Shown here one piece after another: positions 33,056 to 40,900 of a stretch of DNA of 41,089 nucleotides. Source of the stretch: Bradyrhizobium cytisi (lineage in GTDB: Bacteria; Pseudomonadota; Alphaproteobacteria; Rhizobiales; Xanthobacteraceae); contig NZ_VSSR01000077.1 in the NCBI RefSeq assembly GCF_008123515.1, positions 1 through 41,089 of the forward strand. Direction: 5' to 3'. Numbering within the stretch: the first letter of the stretch is position 1; the number at the start of each line of letters is the position of its first letter. The notes beneath the pieces were generated by a model, which ran no database searches, was not told the origin of the DNA, and was given only the letters and a program-made list of their open reading frames with translations. A program made the position numbers and the translations under genes.

Positions 33056-33526
33056 ATGGCCATTGCTCCCACGCTCCAGAAATACCTAGCCGCTGAAAAC
33101 ATCCAATACGAGGTGATACCGCACGAGCTCAGCATGACGTCCGCTCGGACGGCCGAGGCATGCCATATCTCGGGCGACCGCCTCGCCAAGGGCATCGTAT
33201 TGCGGCGCGACGGCGGATACATGCTGGCCATCTTGCCCGCATCGCATCATCTCCGCCTGTCGGACTTGAGGACAAGTCTCGGCGACAATCTCCACATGGC
33301 CGATGAAACCGAGATCAATCGGCTGTTCAGCGACTGTGCACACGGTGCGGTTCCTGCCGTCGGCAAATGCTACGGATTGGATATCATCGTGGACGACAGC
33401 ATCGAGGCACAGCCGGACATCTATATCGAAGCCGGCGATCACGAGACGCTGCTTCATATGGGTCATGCGCAGTTCGCGCGCCTGACGGCCAATGCGCCGC
33501 ACGGGCGGTTCAGCGCGCACGATTGA
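33056..33526 (+). CDS. YbaK/EbsC-type aminoacyl-tRNA deacylase
   Basis: A 156-residue single-domain protein of the YbaK/ProRS-editing family, whose members hydrolyse mischarged aminoacyl-tRNAs in trans. Family marks are YEVIPHELSMTSARTAEACHISGDRLAKGIVL (with the substrate-binding Lys of the AKGI/VL block), GGYMLAILPASHHL and GAVPAVG near the C-terminal half. The ATG at 33056 has GGAGG at eight bases; the frame is open upstream without a better start. Which tRNA it edits is unknown. It precedes a CBS-domain gene by about 100 bases on the same strand. Confidence 0.82.
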   Translation: MAIAPTLQKYLAAENIQYEVIPHELSMTSARTAEACHISGDRLAKGIVLRRDGGYMLAILPASHHLRLSDLRTSLGDNLHMADETEINRLFSDCAHGAVPAVGKCYGLDIIVDDSIEAQPDIYIEAGDHETLLHMGHAQFARLTANAPHGRFSAHD

Positions 33527-33630
33527 GCATTTCGCACACTGCCTGTTACGGTCGTACAATTCGGAAGATGGGGTTGGGGGCGCCGCTGCATTGCTTCAAT
33601 GCACCTGAAACCCACGAACGGAGGTTCGCC

Positions 33631-34050
33631 ATGAAAGTCAAGGACGTGATGCACAAGGGTGTCGACTGGGTCAGCCCCAACACCCCAATCACCGAGCTCG
33701 CCAAGTTGATGCGGACGCATGACATCGGCTGCATTCCGATTGGCGAGGACGACAAGCTGGTCGGGATGGTGACCGACCGCGATATCGTCTGCAAAGGGCT
33801 CGCGAGCCACAGCTTCGACGCCGGCCGCGCGACGGCGCGCGACGTGATGACCGAGGGCATCCATTGCTGCCGGGAGGACGATGACCTCGCAAAGGCGATG
33901 CATCATATGGAGAAGCTACAGGTCCGCAGGCTGCCGGTGATCAACAAGAGCAAACGGATGGTCGGCATCATCAGTCTGGGTGACGTCGGCCATTCCGCGG
34001 CAGGTGATTTGCTGACCGAGACCGTCAGGAGCGTTTCGGCGCACCACTGA
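33631..34050 (+). CDS. Protein of two CBS domains
   Basis: A 139-residue protein consisting almost wholly of a CBS pair (MKVKDVMHKGVDWVSPNTPITELAKLM, IPIGEDDKLVGMVTDRDIV; then VMTEGIHCCREDDDLAKAM, RRLPVINKSKRMVGIISLGDV). CBS pairs bind adenosine nucleotides or related ligands; stand-alone ones often act as energy sensors on a partner. Candidate nucleotide contacts are the TDRD and SLGD loops. ATG 33631 has GGAGG. No partner enzyme adjoins it. The C-terminus has His-rich SAHH. Confidence 0.88.
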   Translation: MKVKDVMHKGVDWVSPNTPITELAKLMRTHDIGCIPIGEDDKLVGMVTDRDIVCKGLASHSFDAGRATARDVMTEGIHCCREDDDLAKAMHHMEKLQVRRLPVINKSKRMVGIISLGDVGHSAAGDLLTETVRSVSAHH

Positions 34051-34105
34051 AATACGGCCAGGGCTCCGCTCGCGATCGCCGCTCGGTCAGGCGTCGAGCT
34101 GGGCC

Positions 34106-34137
34106 GGAGCTATGCCTTCAAGGAGCTATGCCTTCAA
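34106..34137 (+). repeat. 16-bp perfect tandem duplication
   Basis: GGAGCTATGCCTTCAA occurs twice in a row (34106-34121, 34122-34137) in the 194-base gap between the CBS gene and tRNA-Glu. Downstream, about 34150-34244, one frame reads RFPLRRLERKAMWVDVDLEYRGF, faintly like the C-terminus of ATP-dependent DNA ligase D; it has no start and is probably decayed sequence or chance. Confidence 0.6.
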
Positions 34138-34244
34138 CATGCAACCATCGCGCGGCACAAAGGCGCCGGCGCGAAGCGCTTTCCATTACGCCGGCTTGAA
34201 CGCAAGGCGATGTGGGTGGACGTCGATCTGGAATATCGCGGATT

Positions 34245-34319
34245 TGGCGCTCCCTAGGGGAATTGAACCCCTGTTTCAGCCTTGAGAGGGCCGCGTCCTA
34301 ACCGCTAGACGAAGGGAGC
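34245..34319 (-). tRNA. tRNA-Glu (anticodon CTC)
   Basis: On the minus strand the acceptor stem GCTCCCT pairs with AGGGAGC, and a typical Glu D-arm (TCTAGCGGTTAGGACG) follows. The anticodon arm CGGCC-CTCTCAA-GGCTG gives anticodon CTC. The T-arm CAGGGGTTCAATTCCCCTA follows, then discriminator G and an encoded CCA (34245-34247). Together with the conserved Glu tRNA body this gives tRNA-Glu reading GAG. Confidence 0.95.
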
Positions 34320-34376
34320 GTGAGGGCTAGCCAATAACCTCGAAATTTGTCCGCCGCAAGGACCCGAACGGGCCTT

Positions 34377-34721
34377 TTACGGCTCATTGGCAAATTTCAG
34401 CTTTCCGGCCGGCTTGAGCGTGTGGGCATCGAAGGTGCGGATCTCGATGACCCCACCGATATCCAGCGTGACCACGAGACGGTCGCCGGCGACCCCGGTG
34501 GAAACGATCTTGGCGCCCTTCGGCAGGGTGGCGGCGATGTCGCTCACGGGATCAGTCGCCCTTCCCTCCGACTTGAAAAGGCGGTAGCCCACCGCGATCA
34601 GGACGGCGCAGATGGCCAGCGCCGAGGTCAGCCCCGCGATCAGCATCATCCGCCGCACCCGTGCAAACAGCGCGGCCTGCTCAGGGGTCGGTTCGGGAAC
34701 AGCGGTATCAGACGTCGTCAT
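34377..34721 (-). CDS. Hypothetical single-pass membrane protein, 114 aa
   Basis: A small protein with an acidic N-terminus (TTSDTAVPEPTPEQAALFARVRR), one membrane helix (about 25-47: MLIAGLTSALAICAVLIAVGYRLF) and a C-terminal domain of about 60 residues rich in beta strands (AKIVSTGVAGDRLVVTLDIGGVIEIRTFDAHTLKPAGKL), probably periplasmic. I recall short proteins of this form beside RluD-type genes in alphaproteobacteria but assign no name. Its ATG (34721-34719) shares the palindrome CATG with the divergent pseudouridine synthase start (34720), so the two start codons overlap. Confidence 0.7.
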   Translation of the reverse strand: MTTSDTAVPEPTPEQAALFARVRRMMLIAGLTSALAICAVLIAVGYRLFKSEGRATDPVSDIAATLPKGAKIVSTGVAGDRLVVTLDIGGVIEIRTFDAHTLKPAGKLKFANEP

Positions 34722-35727
34722 GGATAGCTCAGGCTCTGCGCAAAGGTTGGAGGTCACGGTCGAAGGCGACGAGGGCTCGGCCCGGCTCGACCGCGTGCTG
34801 GCGGCGCGCCTTCCCGACCTGTCGCGATCAAGGCTCAAAACCCTGATTCTGGCGGGTGCCGTGAGCTTGAAGGCCACCGCGGTCCGCGACCCCGCTTATC
34901 ACGTCGCATCCGGCGATACGATCATAATCGACGTGCCGGAGGCGGCCCCACCGGAGCCCAAGGGCGAGGATATCGCCCTCGATATCGTGTTCGAGGACGA
35001 CGACATCATCGTCATCAACAAGCCTAGGGGGTTGGTGGTGCACCCCGCGGCCGGGCACGAGACCGGCACTTTGGTGAACGCACTGATCGCCCATTGCGGC
35101 ACCTCGCTGTCGGGGATCGGCGGAGTGCGCCGGCCCGGCATCGTGCACCGGCTCGACAAGGACACGACCGGACTGATGGTGATCGCCAAGAACGACCTGG
35201 CGCACGCCTCGCTAACCGCCCAATTCGCCGACCATGGCCGCACCGGGCCGATGCGGCGCGGCTACATGGCGTTCGCCTGGGGGCTGCCCGGCCGCCATCG
35301 CGGTACCGTCGACGCGCCAATTGACCGCCACCCGTATGCGCGGGAGAAGATGGCGGTGCGCCAGGGCGGCCGCGAGGCGGTGACGCATTGGGAGCTGCTC
35401 GAGAGTTTTACAGGGCGCGACGGCAAGCCGATCGCGGGGCTGCTGGCCTGCGAGCTCGAGACCGGACGTACTCACCAGATCCGCGTCCACCTCGCCCATA
35501 TCGGCCACCCCCTGATGGGCGACGCGGTCTATGGCCCGCATTTCAAGACCAAGGCGAACCAGCTCGGACCGGAGTCGCAAGGCGCTTTGACGGCGCTTGG
35601 CCGTCAGGCCCTGCATGCTTATTTGCTGGTACTTAAGCACCCCCGGACCGGAGAACTTCTTCACTGGGAGGCCGGCCTGCCGGAGGATTTGCTTCTCCTG
35701 GAGCGCGCTTTGAAAGCGGCGCTATGA
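34720..35727 (+). CDS. RluA-family 23S rRNA pseudouridine synthase (RluD-like)
   Basis: A 335-residue protein with an N-terminal S4 RNA-binding domain (about 22-70: RLDRVLAARLPDLSRSRLKTLILAGAV) and a catalytic domain with the hallmark HRLDKDTTGLMVIAK, Asp146 being the catalytic aspartate. Further blocks are VINKPRGLVVHPAAGHETGTLVNAL, TGRTHQIRVHLAHIGHPLMGDAVYG and GRQALHAYLL. RluD modifies helix 69 of 23S rRNA; RluC/RluD subtype is judged from layout only. ATG 34720 sits where the S4 domain should begin, without a good ribosome site. rpoH follows after a 219-base leader. Confidence 0.9.
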   Translation: MDSSGSAQRLEVTVEGDEGSARLDRVLAARLPDLSRSRLKTLILAGAVSLKATAVRDPAYHVASGDTIIIDVPEAAPPEPKGEDIALDIVFEDDDIIVINKPRGLVVHPAAGHETGTLVNALIAHCGTSLSGIGGVRRPGIVHRLDKDTTGLMVIAKNDLAHASLTAQFADHGRTGPMRRGYMAFAWGLPGRHRGTVDAPIDRHPYAREKMAVRQGGREAVTHWELLESFTGRDGKPIAGLLACELETGRTHQIRVHLAHIGHPLMGDAVYGPHFKTKANQLGPESQGALTALGRQALHAYLLVLKHPRTGELLHWEAGLPEDLLLLERALKAAL

Positions 35728-35946
35728 CGCAGGGGTTTTGAGAAAACCATTACCTTACAAAAAGTTATAGCTGCCACACGGGGACGTGACGTCAGCAATC
35801 CTTCCCTTTTTGACCCCCGATAGGGTATATTGCGCCTGCGTTGGAAATGACCAACGTGGAACATCGCAGCTACGACCGGCTTTAACCAAGCGGTCGTCTG
35901 CCTGGCCCGCCGCTATCGGGGGCCTGAACCTCTGGAGGGCTTCACA
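35728..35946 (+). promoter_or_regulatory. rpoH upstream region
   Basis: A 219-base gap with two AT-rich patches (35736-35769 and 35801-35831). TATATT at 35826-35831 is a plausible -10 box, but the sequence 17-18 bases before it (TTCCCT) is only a partial -35. A GC-rich stretch just before the gene includes the ribosome site CTGGAGGGC (about 35930-35938), which could pair with upstream CC-rich bases. I cannot demonstrate a heat-sensing RNA element by eye. Confidence 0.4.
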
Positions 35947-36846
35947 ATGGCCCGTACCGCTGCTTTGCCGGTCCTCAATGGAGAATCCGGCCTCTCTCGC
36001 TACCTCGCCGAGATCCGCAAGTTCCCGATGCTGGAACCCCAGCAGGAATACATGCTCGCCAAACGTTGGCGCGAGCATGACGATCGCGACGCGGCGCACC
36101 AACTCGTGACCAGCCATCTCCGGCTCGTCGCCAAGATCGCCATGGGCTATCGCGGCTACGGCTTGCCGATCTCCGAGGTCGTCTCGGAAGGCAACGTCGG
36201 CCTGATGCAGGCGGTCAAGCGCTTCGAGCCCGAGAAGGGCTTCCGTCTCGCCACCTATGCGATGTGGTGGATCAAGGCGTCGATTCAAGAGTACATCCTG
36301 CGTTCCTGGTCGCTCGTGAAGATGGGCACCACCGCGAACCAGAAGAAGCTGTTCTTCAACCTGCGCAAGGCGAAGAGCAAGATCAACGCGCTGGACGAAG
36401 GCGATCTCCGCCCCGACCAGGTGAAGATCATTGCCAAGCGCCTCGGCGTCACCGATCAGGACGTGATCGACATGAACCGCCGCCTCGGTGGCGACGCGTC
36501 GCTCAACGCTCCGATCCGCGACGACGGCGAAGCCGGCGAATGGCAGGACTGGCTGGTCGACAATACGCCCAACCAGGAAGCCATGCTGGCCGAGCACGAG
36601 GAGTATGATCACCGCCGTGACGCGCTGAACGGCGCCATGGGCGTGCTCAACCCGCGCGAACGCCGCATCTTCGAGGCCCGTCGCCTCGCCGATGAGCCGA
36701 TGACGCTGGAAGACCTTGCCGCCGAGTTCGGCGTGTCGCGCGAGCGCGTCCGCCAGATCGAGGTCCGCGCCTTCGAGAAGGTGCAGTCCGCGGTCAAGGG
36801 CACGATCGCAAGGGCCGAACAGGCCGCGCTGGAAGCCGCGCACTAA
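35947..36846 (+). CDS. rpoH: RNA polymerase heat-shock sigma factor (sigma-32)
   Basis: A 299-residue group 3 sigma factor. Region 1.2/2 has SRYLAEIRKFPMLEPQQEYMLAKRW, HLRLVAKIAMGYRGYGLPISEVVSEGNVGLMQAVKRFEPEKGFRLATYAMWWIKASIQEYI. The RpoH-specific box follows (NQKKLFFNLRKAKSKI), and region 4 ends with LEDLAAEFGVSRERVRQIEVRAFEKVQ. It directs polymerase to heat-shock promoters. Bradyrhizobium species carry several rpoH copies; the gene order after an RluD-type gene suggests the main housekeeping copy (rpoH2-like), but that is inference. ATG 35947 has GGAGGG. A strong terminator follows. Confidence 0.95.
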   Translation: MARTAALPVLNGESGLSRYLAEIRKFPMLEPQQEYMLAKRWREHDDRDAAHQLVTSHLRLVAKIAMGYRGYGLPISEVVSEGNVGLMQAVKRFEPEKGFRLATYAMWWIKASIQEYILRSWSLVKMGTTANQKKLFFNLRKAKSKINALDEGDLRPDQVKIIAKRLGVTDQDVIDMNRRLGGDASLNAPIRDDGEAGEWQDWLVDNTPNQEAMLAEHEEYDHRRDALNGAMGVLNPRERRIFEARRLADEPMTLEDLAAEFGVSRERVRQIEVRAFEKVQSAVKGTIARAEQAALEAAH

Positions 36847-36891
36847 GCGCAGGCTTCCGCGGCCCACGAATTGGCGGATCGAGACAAGACG

Positions 36892-36919
36892 AAAAGCCGG
36901 CGGCAACGCCGGCTTTTCT
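36892..36919 (+). terminator. Rho-independent terminator after rpoH
   Basis: AAAAGCCGGCG (36892-36902), loop GCAA, CGCCGGCTTTT (36907-36917), then CT: a perfect stem with a GCAA tetraloop and a short T run, 46 bases after the rpoH stop. The A run on the other arm makes it potentially active in both directions. Confidence 0.92.
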
Positions 36920-37033
36920 ATTGTGTGTGAGCTGCAGCATGTTCGCGAGAGGCGCCGGCGGGGCATCTTGAACGCACGCGACGGGTCAGACGACCAATAT
37001 GACCGGGCCACATCCAGAGAACGGGCACACATC

Positions 37034-37375
37034 GTGTCGATCATCCTGCAATCCACCGTCGGCGGCTTCTCCGCCCAGTTCATGCGCAAGCTGCCGCTGG
37101 TCGAACAGGCCATGCGCGACCACGAGCTCGATCCATCGGAATTCGTGATCTCCAAGGACTATGCCTCGACCGCGACGATCCCGATCATCGGGCCGTTCTT
37201 CTTTAACTACAGCGTGTATTTCGGCGAGGAGACATTCACCGTCACCGAGCCGAATGACATGGTGTTCCTCGACTACTTCCTCAAGCGCGTGCTGGCCGCA
37301 GACGGGCCGCCGGAATTGCCGGAGCAGCCGGGACTGATCCGGCGCTTGTTCGGCTGGATGACGCAGCCGGTGTAG
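37034..37375 (+). CDS. Hypothetical protein, 113 aa
   Basis: An open frame of good coding quality whose start is uncertain: a GTG at 37034 (MSIILQSTVGGFSAQF) is chosen, and a TTG at 36968 would add 22 residues. The protein has an amphipathic first half, then an aromatic, beta-like stretch (TIPIIGPFFFNYSVYFGEETFTV) and FLDYFLKRVLAA. No signal peptide or clear membrane helix. I do not recognise the family. It converges on the peptidoglycan amidase gene with nine bases between the stops. Confidence 0.62.
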   Translation: MSIILQSTVGGFSAQFMRKLPLVEQAMRDHELDPSEFVISKDYASTATIPIIGPFFFNYSVYFGEETFTVTEPNDMVFLDYFLKRVLAADGPPELPEQPGLIRRLFGWMTQPV

Positions 37376-37384
37376 TCTCGACCG

Positions 37385-38005
37385 TCACTCCCCCCACGTC
37401 CGCGCCAGCGTCGCGAGCCAGCAGCCTTCGCAATAGCGCGCGTCCTTGAAGTCGATCCAGTTGTGGGCATAGACGTGGTCGAGCGGGATGCCGTAACGCG
37501 CGCGCAGGACCTGGACCAGGATCTTCCAGGCAGCGACCTGCGCCGCCGTCGGACCGATCGTGACATCGGGATAATTGCCGGCGAACTCGACGCCGATCGA
37601 ATTGTCGCGAACGACTTGATGATAGGTGGCCGTGTTATCGACGTACTTGTTGTCGTTGCGATTGGCGCCGTCGGTGTGGGTCGGCACCAGATTGTCCGCG
37701 ACCGACCAGTATACCGTGCCGTCGGTCTCGACCCAGACCATCACGCCGCGCCGGGTGGGGTTCTTCGACTGCGCCTCGGCGCCGCCGTGCGCTGACCCGG
37801 CTGGCCCTTCGGTCTGGTGCACGATGATGTTGCGCCAGGCATGAGCATCACGGACATCGCCCCATGGCGCGAGCCAGACGATCTTCAGCCCGGGAATGTC
37901 GGGCGTGCCGGAGCTGCGCGCGAGCTTTGTGAGCTCGGCGTCCAGTGCGGCGGCGGGAGCGATCAGAAGAGCGGCGAGAATAGCCGCGACAAGGCGGGAC
38001 AGCAT
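37385..38005 (-). CDS. Secreted N-acetylmuramoyl-L-alanine amidase (amidase_2 fold)
   Basis: A 206-residue protein. The N-terminal signal peptide (MLSRLVAAILAALLIAPAAA) has likely cleavage near residue 20. The amidase_2/PGRP domain begins with the zinc ligand His63 in NIIVHQTEG; VYWSVADNLVPTHTDGANRND, SIGVEFAGNYPD and VYAHNWIDFKDARYCEGC supply further active-site residues, the His of YAHNW being the probable second ligand. It would cut the amide between MurNAc and the stem peptide in the periplasm, for wall recycling or turnover. ATG 38005 is preferred to a TTG at 38020. It is not linked to other wall genes here. Confidence 0.82.
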   Translation of the reverse strand: MLSRLVAAILAALLIAPAAALDAELTKLARSSGTPDIPGLKIVWLAPWGDVRDAHAWRNIIVHQTEGPAGSAHGGAEAQSKNPTRRGVMVWVETDGTVYWSVADNLVPTHTDGANRNDNKYVDNTATYHQVVRDNSIGVEFAGNYPDVTIGPTAAQVAAWKILVQVLRARYGIPLDHVYAHNWIDFKDARYCEGCWLATLARTWGE

Positions 38006-38041
38006 ATCGGGATCCAACAACGGACCCGAGCCTAGCAGGGT

Positions 38042-39244
38042 TCAAGCGAATTTGCGCGCGGCTTCGACCGGCTCGGGCGAGAGCGGCGGCGCCGGATCAA
38101 AGACCGCAAAGTCGTTCTTGCCGTTCTTCTTGGCGGCATAGAGGGCGTGGTCGGCATGGGCGATCAGCCGGTCCGGGAATTGGGCGATGCCGCGATCCCA
38201 TTCCGCAACGCCGATCGAGATCGCGATCGGGATCTCGTTGCCGGAGCAGGCGGCGGCATCCTGGCGGCAGACCTCGAGCACGCGGCGGGCGATCAGCGCG
38301 CCTTCGCGCAAGGAGGAGGACGGCAGAACGACGCAGAACTCGTCGCCGCCGGTGCGGGCCAGCATGTCGCCAGGCCTCAAGCGCGTCTGCGCCATCAGGG
38401 TGAAGTGCTGGAGGCAGGCATCGCCCGCGGCATGGCCATGGGTATCGTTGATGGTCTTGAAGCCGTCGAGATCGATCACCAGCAGCGAGAACGGCTCGCC
38501 GCTGCGCTCCGAGCGGGCGCATTCTTCCGACAGCCGCTGCAACAGATGGCGGCGGTTGGCTACTCCCGTGAGATCGTCGAGCAGCGCGAGGTCGGCGACC
38601 TCGTTGCGCAAGCGGTCCATCGCCATCAGCAGGAAGCCGAAATTGAGCGTCATCGACAGGAACATGAGCCCCAGCACCATGACGGCATGGGACTGGCTGC
38701 CGGCGATCGACGAGAAGTCGCCCCCAAGCAGATTGCCGACCGTGCGCGCCACGAAGATCGCGATCATGGTGATGATCACGATGCCGGACAGCCGGGCCCC
38801 CGGGCTGGCGCGGCCTTCCGGCGGCGACAGCAGCAGATTGAGCGTCAGCAACAGCGGCAGTGCCTGACCGATCGTGTAGCAGAGCATGCGCAGCGGCATG
38901 TGGTCGAAGACGAACCTGAAGAACACGACGCCGCAGATGCTCAAGACACCGGTCGCGGCCGTGACGCGCCAGGACACCGGCCGATCGTAGAAGCGCTGGA
39001 TGCCCATCGCGGCGAAGCAGGTCGCCGCGATGATGCCGACGCCCCCGATCAGAAGCGGCAGAGGAGACATCACGAACAGGCGGACCAGCGCCGTCGACGC
39101 CCCCGCCGCGCCGACGAAGGCCGATGCCATCCAGAACCGCGCGGCCTCAAATTTGGGATAGGAGCGGATCACGTAGGCCCAGATCAGGCCCAGCGCCAGG
39201 AAGTTGACGACGAACACCGTCCAGAGTGTCGGCACGTTCAGCAT
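38042..39244 (-). CDS. Membrane-bound diguanylate cyclase (GGDEF)
   Basis: A 400-residue protein. The first ~215 residues hold about seven hydrophobic helices (LWTVFVVNFLALGLIWAYVI, LLIGGVGIIAATCFAAMG, ATGVLSICGVVFF and others), an undescribed membrane sensor type to me. The rest is a GGDEF domain: DDLTGVANRRHL, VIDLDGFKTINDTHGHAAGD, and the intact active site GGDEF (299-303). The inhibitory site RxxD (RPGD, 290-293) is exactly five residues before it, so the enzyme should make cyclic-di-GMP and be product-inhibited. No EAL domain. ATG 39244 is preferred over an earlier ATG at 39331. Confidence 0.9.
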   Translation of the reverse strand: MLNVPTLWTVFVVNFLALGLIWAYVIRSYPKFEAARFWMASAFVGAAGASTALVRLFVMSPLPLLIGGVGIIAATCFAAMGIQRFYDRPVSWRVTAATGVLSICGVVFFRFVFDHMPLRMLCYTIGQALPLLLTLNLLLSPPEGRASPGARLSGIVIITMIAIFVARTVGNLLGGDFSSIAGSQSHAVMVLGLMFLSMTLNFGFLLMAMDRLRNEVADLALLDDLTGVANRRHLLQRLSEECARSERSGEPFSLLVIDLDGFKTINDTHGHAAGDACLQHFTLMAQTRLRPGDMLARTGGDEFCVVLPSSSLREGALIARRVLEVCRQDAAACSGNEIPIAISIGVAEWDRGIAQFPDRLIAHADHALYAAKKNGKNDFAVFDPAPPLSPEPVEAARKFA

Positions 39245-39445
39245 GACGCCCGCGATACGCGCAGCGTCCCGCCCCCTGTCTCTGGCAGAAGTTCGTCCAT
39301 GACCCGTCCCCGTGTTCTTGCGGAGGATCATGCGCGGGTGCGCTTAACGGAACCTCACTGCGATCGTCGAAAGCGCGCCCTTGGTTTTGGATTCATGAAC
39401 GCCGCGTCTCGATTATCAGATCGTTAGGTACGTCACCGGCGCATC

Positions 39446-39476
39446 GCGCGATCAGTCGATCGCGCTTCGCGAAGCG
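39446..39476. other. Nested palindromes in the diguanylate cyclase / Lys-rich gene gap
   Basis: GCGCGATC (39446-39453) and GATCGCGC (39458-39465) form a perfect 8-base stem with loop AGTC, overlapping the perfect 14-base palindrome CGCTTCGCGAAGCG (39463-39476). They lie in the 415-base gap 39245-39659, between two genes that diverge from it, where I find no other gene. They could be regulator sites or a repeat fragment. Confidence 0.5.
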
Positions 39477-39659
39477 GATTCGCGGAGCAAAATCACCCAA
39501 AAATGCATCTGAGCTGTGGATAACGGGATGACACGGATGTGACAGCGCGAGGCAGCGCCCCGCGAATCTGCTGAGCTTGTCGTCGAGGATGTTGCGAGGC
39601 TGGCCCTCCGCCGAGCGTTCCTCGTGTCGCGTTTCACCATTAACCCTTAAGAGGATCCT

Positions 39660-39728
39660 ATGGCTAAGAAAGCGAAGAAGGCGAAGAAGGCGACGAAGAA
39701 AAAGGCCAAGAAGGCGAAGAAGAAGTAA
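39660..39728 (+). CDS. 22-residue lysine-rich peptide
   Basis: A tiny gene: ATG, then 21 codons giving 14 Lys, 6 Ala and 1 Thr (MAKKAKKAKKATKKKAKKAK plus KK), and TAA. AAGAGGA sits six bases upstream, one of the best ribosome sites of the window, and the message ends in a hairpin and a terminator (39748-39776, 39796-39819). The KKA repeat resembles the tails of histone H1-like and HU-like bacterial proteins, so binding to DNA, RNA or ribosomes is plausible by charge alone. Codons are almost all AAG and GCG. It stands alone, between divergent diguanylate cyclase and convergent lysE-type genes. Confidence 0.75.
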   Translation: MAKKAKKAKKATKKKAKKAKKK

Positions 39729-39747
39729 CGCAGCTTCTTTTCATTTC

Positions 39748-39776
39748 GCCCGGGTGGAGCCTCGCTCCGCCCGGGC
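39748..39776 (+). other. Stable 3'-UTR hairpin of the Lys-rich gene
   Basis: GCCCGGGTGGAGC (39748-39760) and GCTCCGCCCGGGC (39764-39776) pair over 13 positions with one G-U, around loop CTC. It starts 20 bases after the stop of the 22-residue gene and lies before the terminator, so it would be a structured element in that short mRNA. Confidence 0.75.
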
Positions 39777-39795
39777 TCCGGGTGAGGCTGAAGGT

Positions 39796-39819
39796 AGCGG
39801 GCGCGAGGCCCGCTTTTTT
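39796..39819 (+). terminator. Rho-independent terminator of the Lys-rich gene
   Basis: AGCGGGC (39796-39802), loop GCGAG, GCCCGCT (39808-39814), then a run of T to 39819. A textbook terminator on the plus strand, five bases before the stop of the convergent LysE-type gene. Confidence 0.92.
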
Positions 39820-39824
39820 ATTGG

Positions 39825-40436
39825 CTACCGCTCGGCGAACGCGAGCTTGGCGCCCAACAGGGCAAAGCCAGCCGCAAAGGAGCGGCGCAGCCAGGCCATC
39901 ACACCTGGACGGGAGATGACGCGCTCGCGCACCGACGCCGCGCAGAAGCCGTAGACGACGAACACCGCAAAGGTCATCGCCATGAAGGCGCCGCTCAATT
40001 CCAGCATCCGCGCCAGCACGGAAGCCTCATCCGCCGCAATGAATTGCGGCAGGAAGGCGAGGAAGAAGATCGAGAGCTTTGGGTTGAGGATGTTGATCAG
40101 GAAGCCGGTGACGATAACCTGGCCGCTGGAGCGCGCCTTGATCTCGCCGTCGACTGCCAGCGCACCGGTTTCGCGCAGCGCCTGCCAGGACATATAGAGC
40201 AGATAGGCCACGCCGCACCATTTCAGGGCGGCAAAGGCGAGCGCGCTGGTGTGCAGCAAGGCGGCGAGGCCAAGCATCGCCGCAATCATGTGCGGCACGA
40301 TCCCCAGCGTGCAACCGAAGGCCGCCGCGACGCTGGCGCGCGAGCCGTGCGTGAGTGCGGCTGCCAGCGTGTAGAGCACGCCGGTGCCTGGCGAGGCGAC
40401 AACGATGAGCGAGGTGAGCAGGAAGGACCAGGACAT
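39825..40436 (-). CDS. LysE/RhtB family exporter
   Basis: A 203-residue inner-membrane protein with about six helices and the LysE-family pattern: N-terminal FLLTSLIVVASPGTGVLYTLAAALTHGSRASVAAAFGCTLGIVPHM (the SPGP-like signature is here SPGTG), KWCGVAYLLYMSWQALRE and FLINILNPKLSIFFLAFLPQF. Members export amino acids or related small molecules with proton exchange; the substrate is unknown. The ATG at 40436 has GAGG close by. No LysR-type regulator adjoins it. Between it and the receiver gene (40437-40525) I see nothing notable. Confidence 0.9.
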   Translation of the reverse strand: MSWSFLLTSLIVVASPGTGVLYTLAAALTHGSRASVAAAFGCTLGIVPHMIAAMLGLAALLHTSALAFAALKWCGVAYLLYMSWQALRETGALAVDGEIKARSSGQVIVTGFLINILNPKLSIFFLAFLPQFIAADEASVLARMLELSGAFMAMTFAVFVVYGFCAASVRERVISRPGVMAWLRRSFAAGFALLGAKLAFAER

Positions 40437-40525
40437 ACCTCGTCCCTACCACCCCTGACGCTTGCCGAGAAGTCACGACCCGGTCAGCAGCGCCACCAGG
40501 CAGGAAGCCAAAGCGCGAATGCGTC

Positions 40526-40900
40526 TCAGTTCAGCTGGGCGATCTCGGCTTCGCGCAGGACGTCGAGCGGCGCCCATGGCTTGGCCCAGAACTTTGCGCC
40601 GTCAGGCAGGGGCTGCATCAGGGGGCGGCCCGAAGTGACGACGACGTCGAGCTTCGGATTGCGGTCCTTGGCGACGTGCGCGAGCTCAACGCCGTTCATA
40701 CGGCCGGCGAGCTGCACGTCGGTCAGCATCAGGCAGAGCGCACCGGCACTCTTGTCAAGCACAAGCTCGGCCGCTTCCGCGCTTTCGCATTGGATGACCT
40801 GGTACCCGCTTTCTTCCAGCAGGAGACAGAGCATCTCCCGCTGCATGGCGTCGTCCTCAACGATCAATGCGGTCGCTTGATATGGCTGGGCCTGTGCCAT
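40526..40900 (-). CDS. Stand-alone response regulator receiver protein
   Basis: A 124-residue receiver domain without an output domain. The acidic pair is Asp16-Asp17 (LIVEDD), the phosphorylation site Asp61 (LMLTDVQL), the switch Thr/Ser in VVVTSGRP and the conserved Lys in FWAKPW. It probably passes phosphate or acts by protein contact, as in CheY-like and DivK-like proteins. ATG 40900 has GGAG eight bases upstream. No histidine kinase gene is next to it in the window, so its partner is unknown. Confidence 0.88.
   Translation of the reverse strand: MAQAQPYQATALIVEDDAMQREMLCLLLEESGYQVIQCESAEAAELVLDKSAGALCLMLTDVQLAGRMNGVELAHVAKDRNPKLDVVVTSGRPLMQPLPDGAKFWAKPWAPLDVLREAEIAQLN

Noticed and set aside
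34150..34244. Possible fragment of ATP-dependent DNA ligase D
   Set aside because: Only about 25 residues with faint similarity and no start; too weak to list as a pseudogene.
35738..35769. TTGAGA with GTTATA as an rpoH promoter
   Set aside because: Spacing is too long and both boxes are poor; TATATT at 35826 is a better but still weak candidate.
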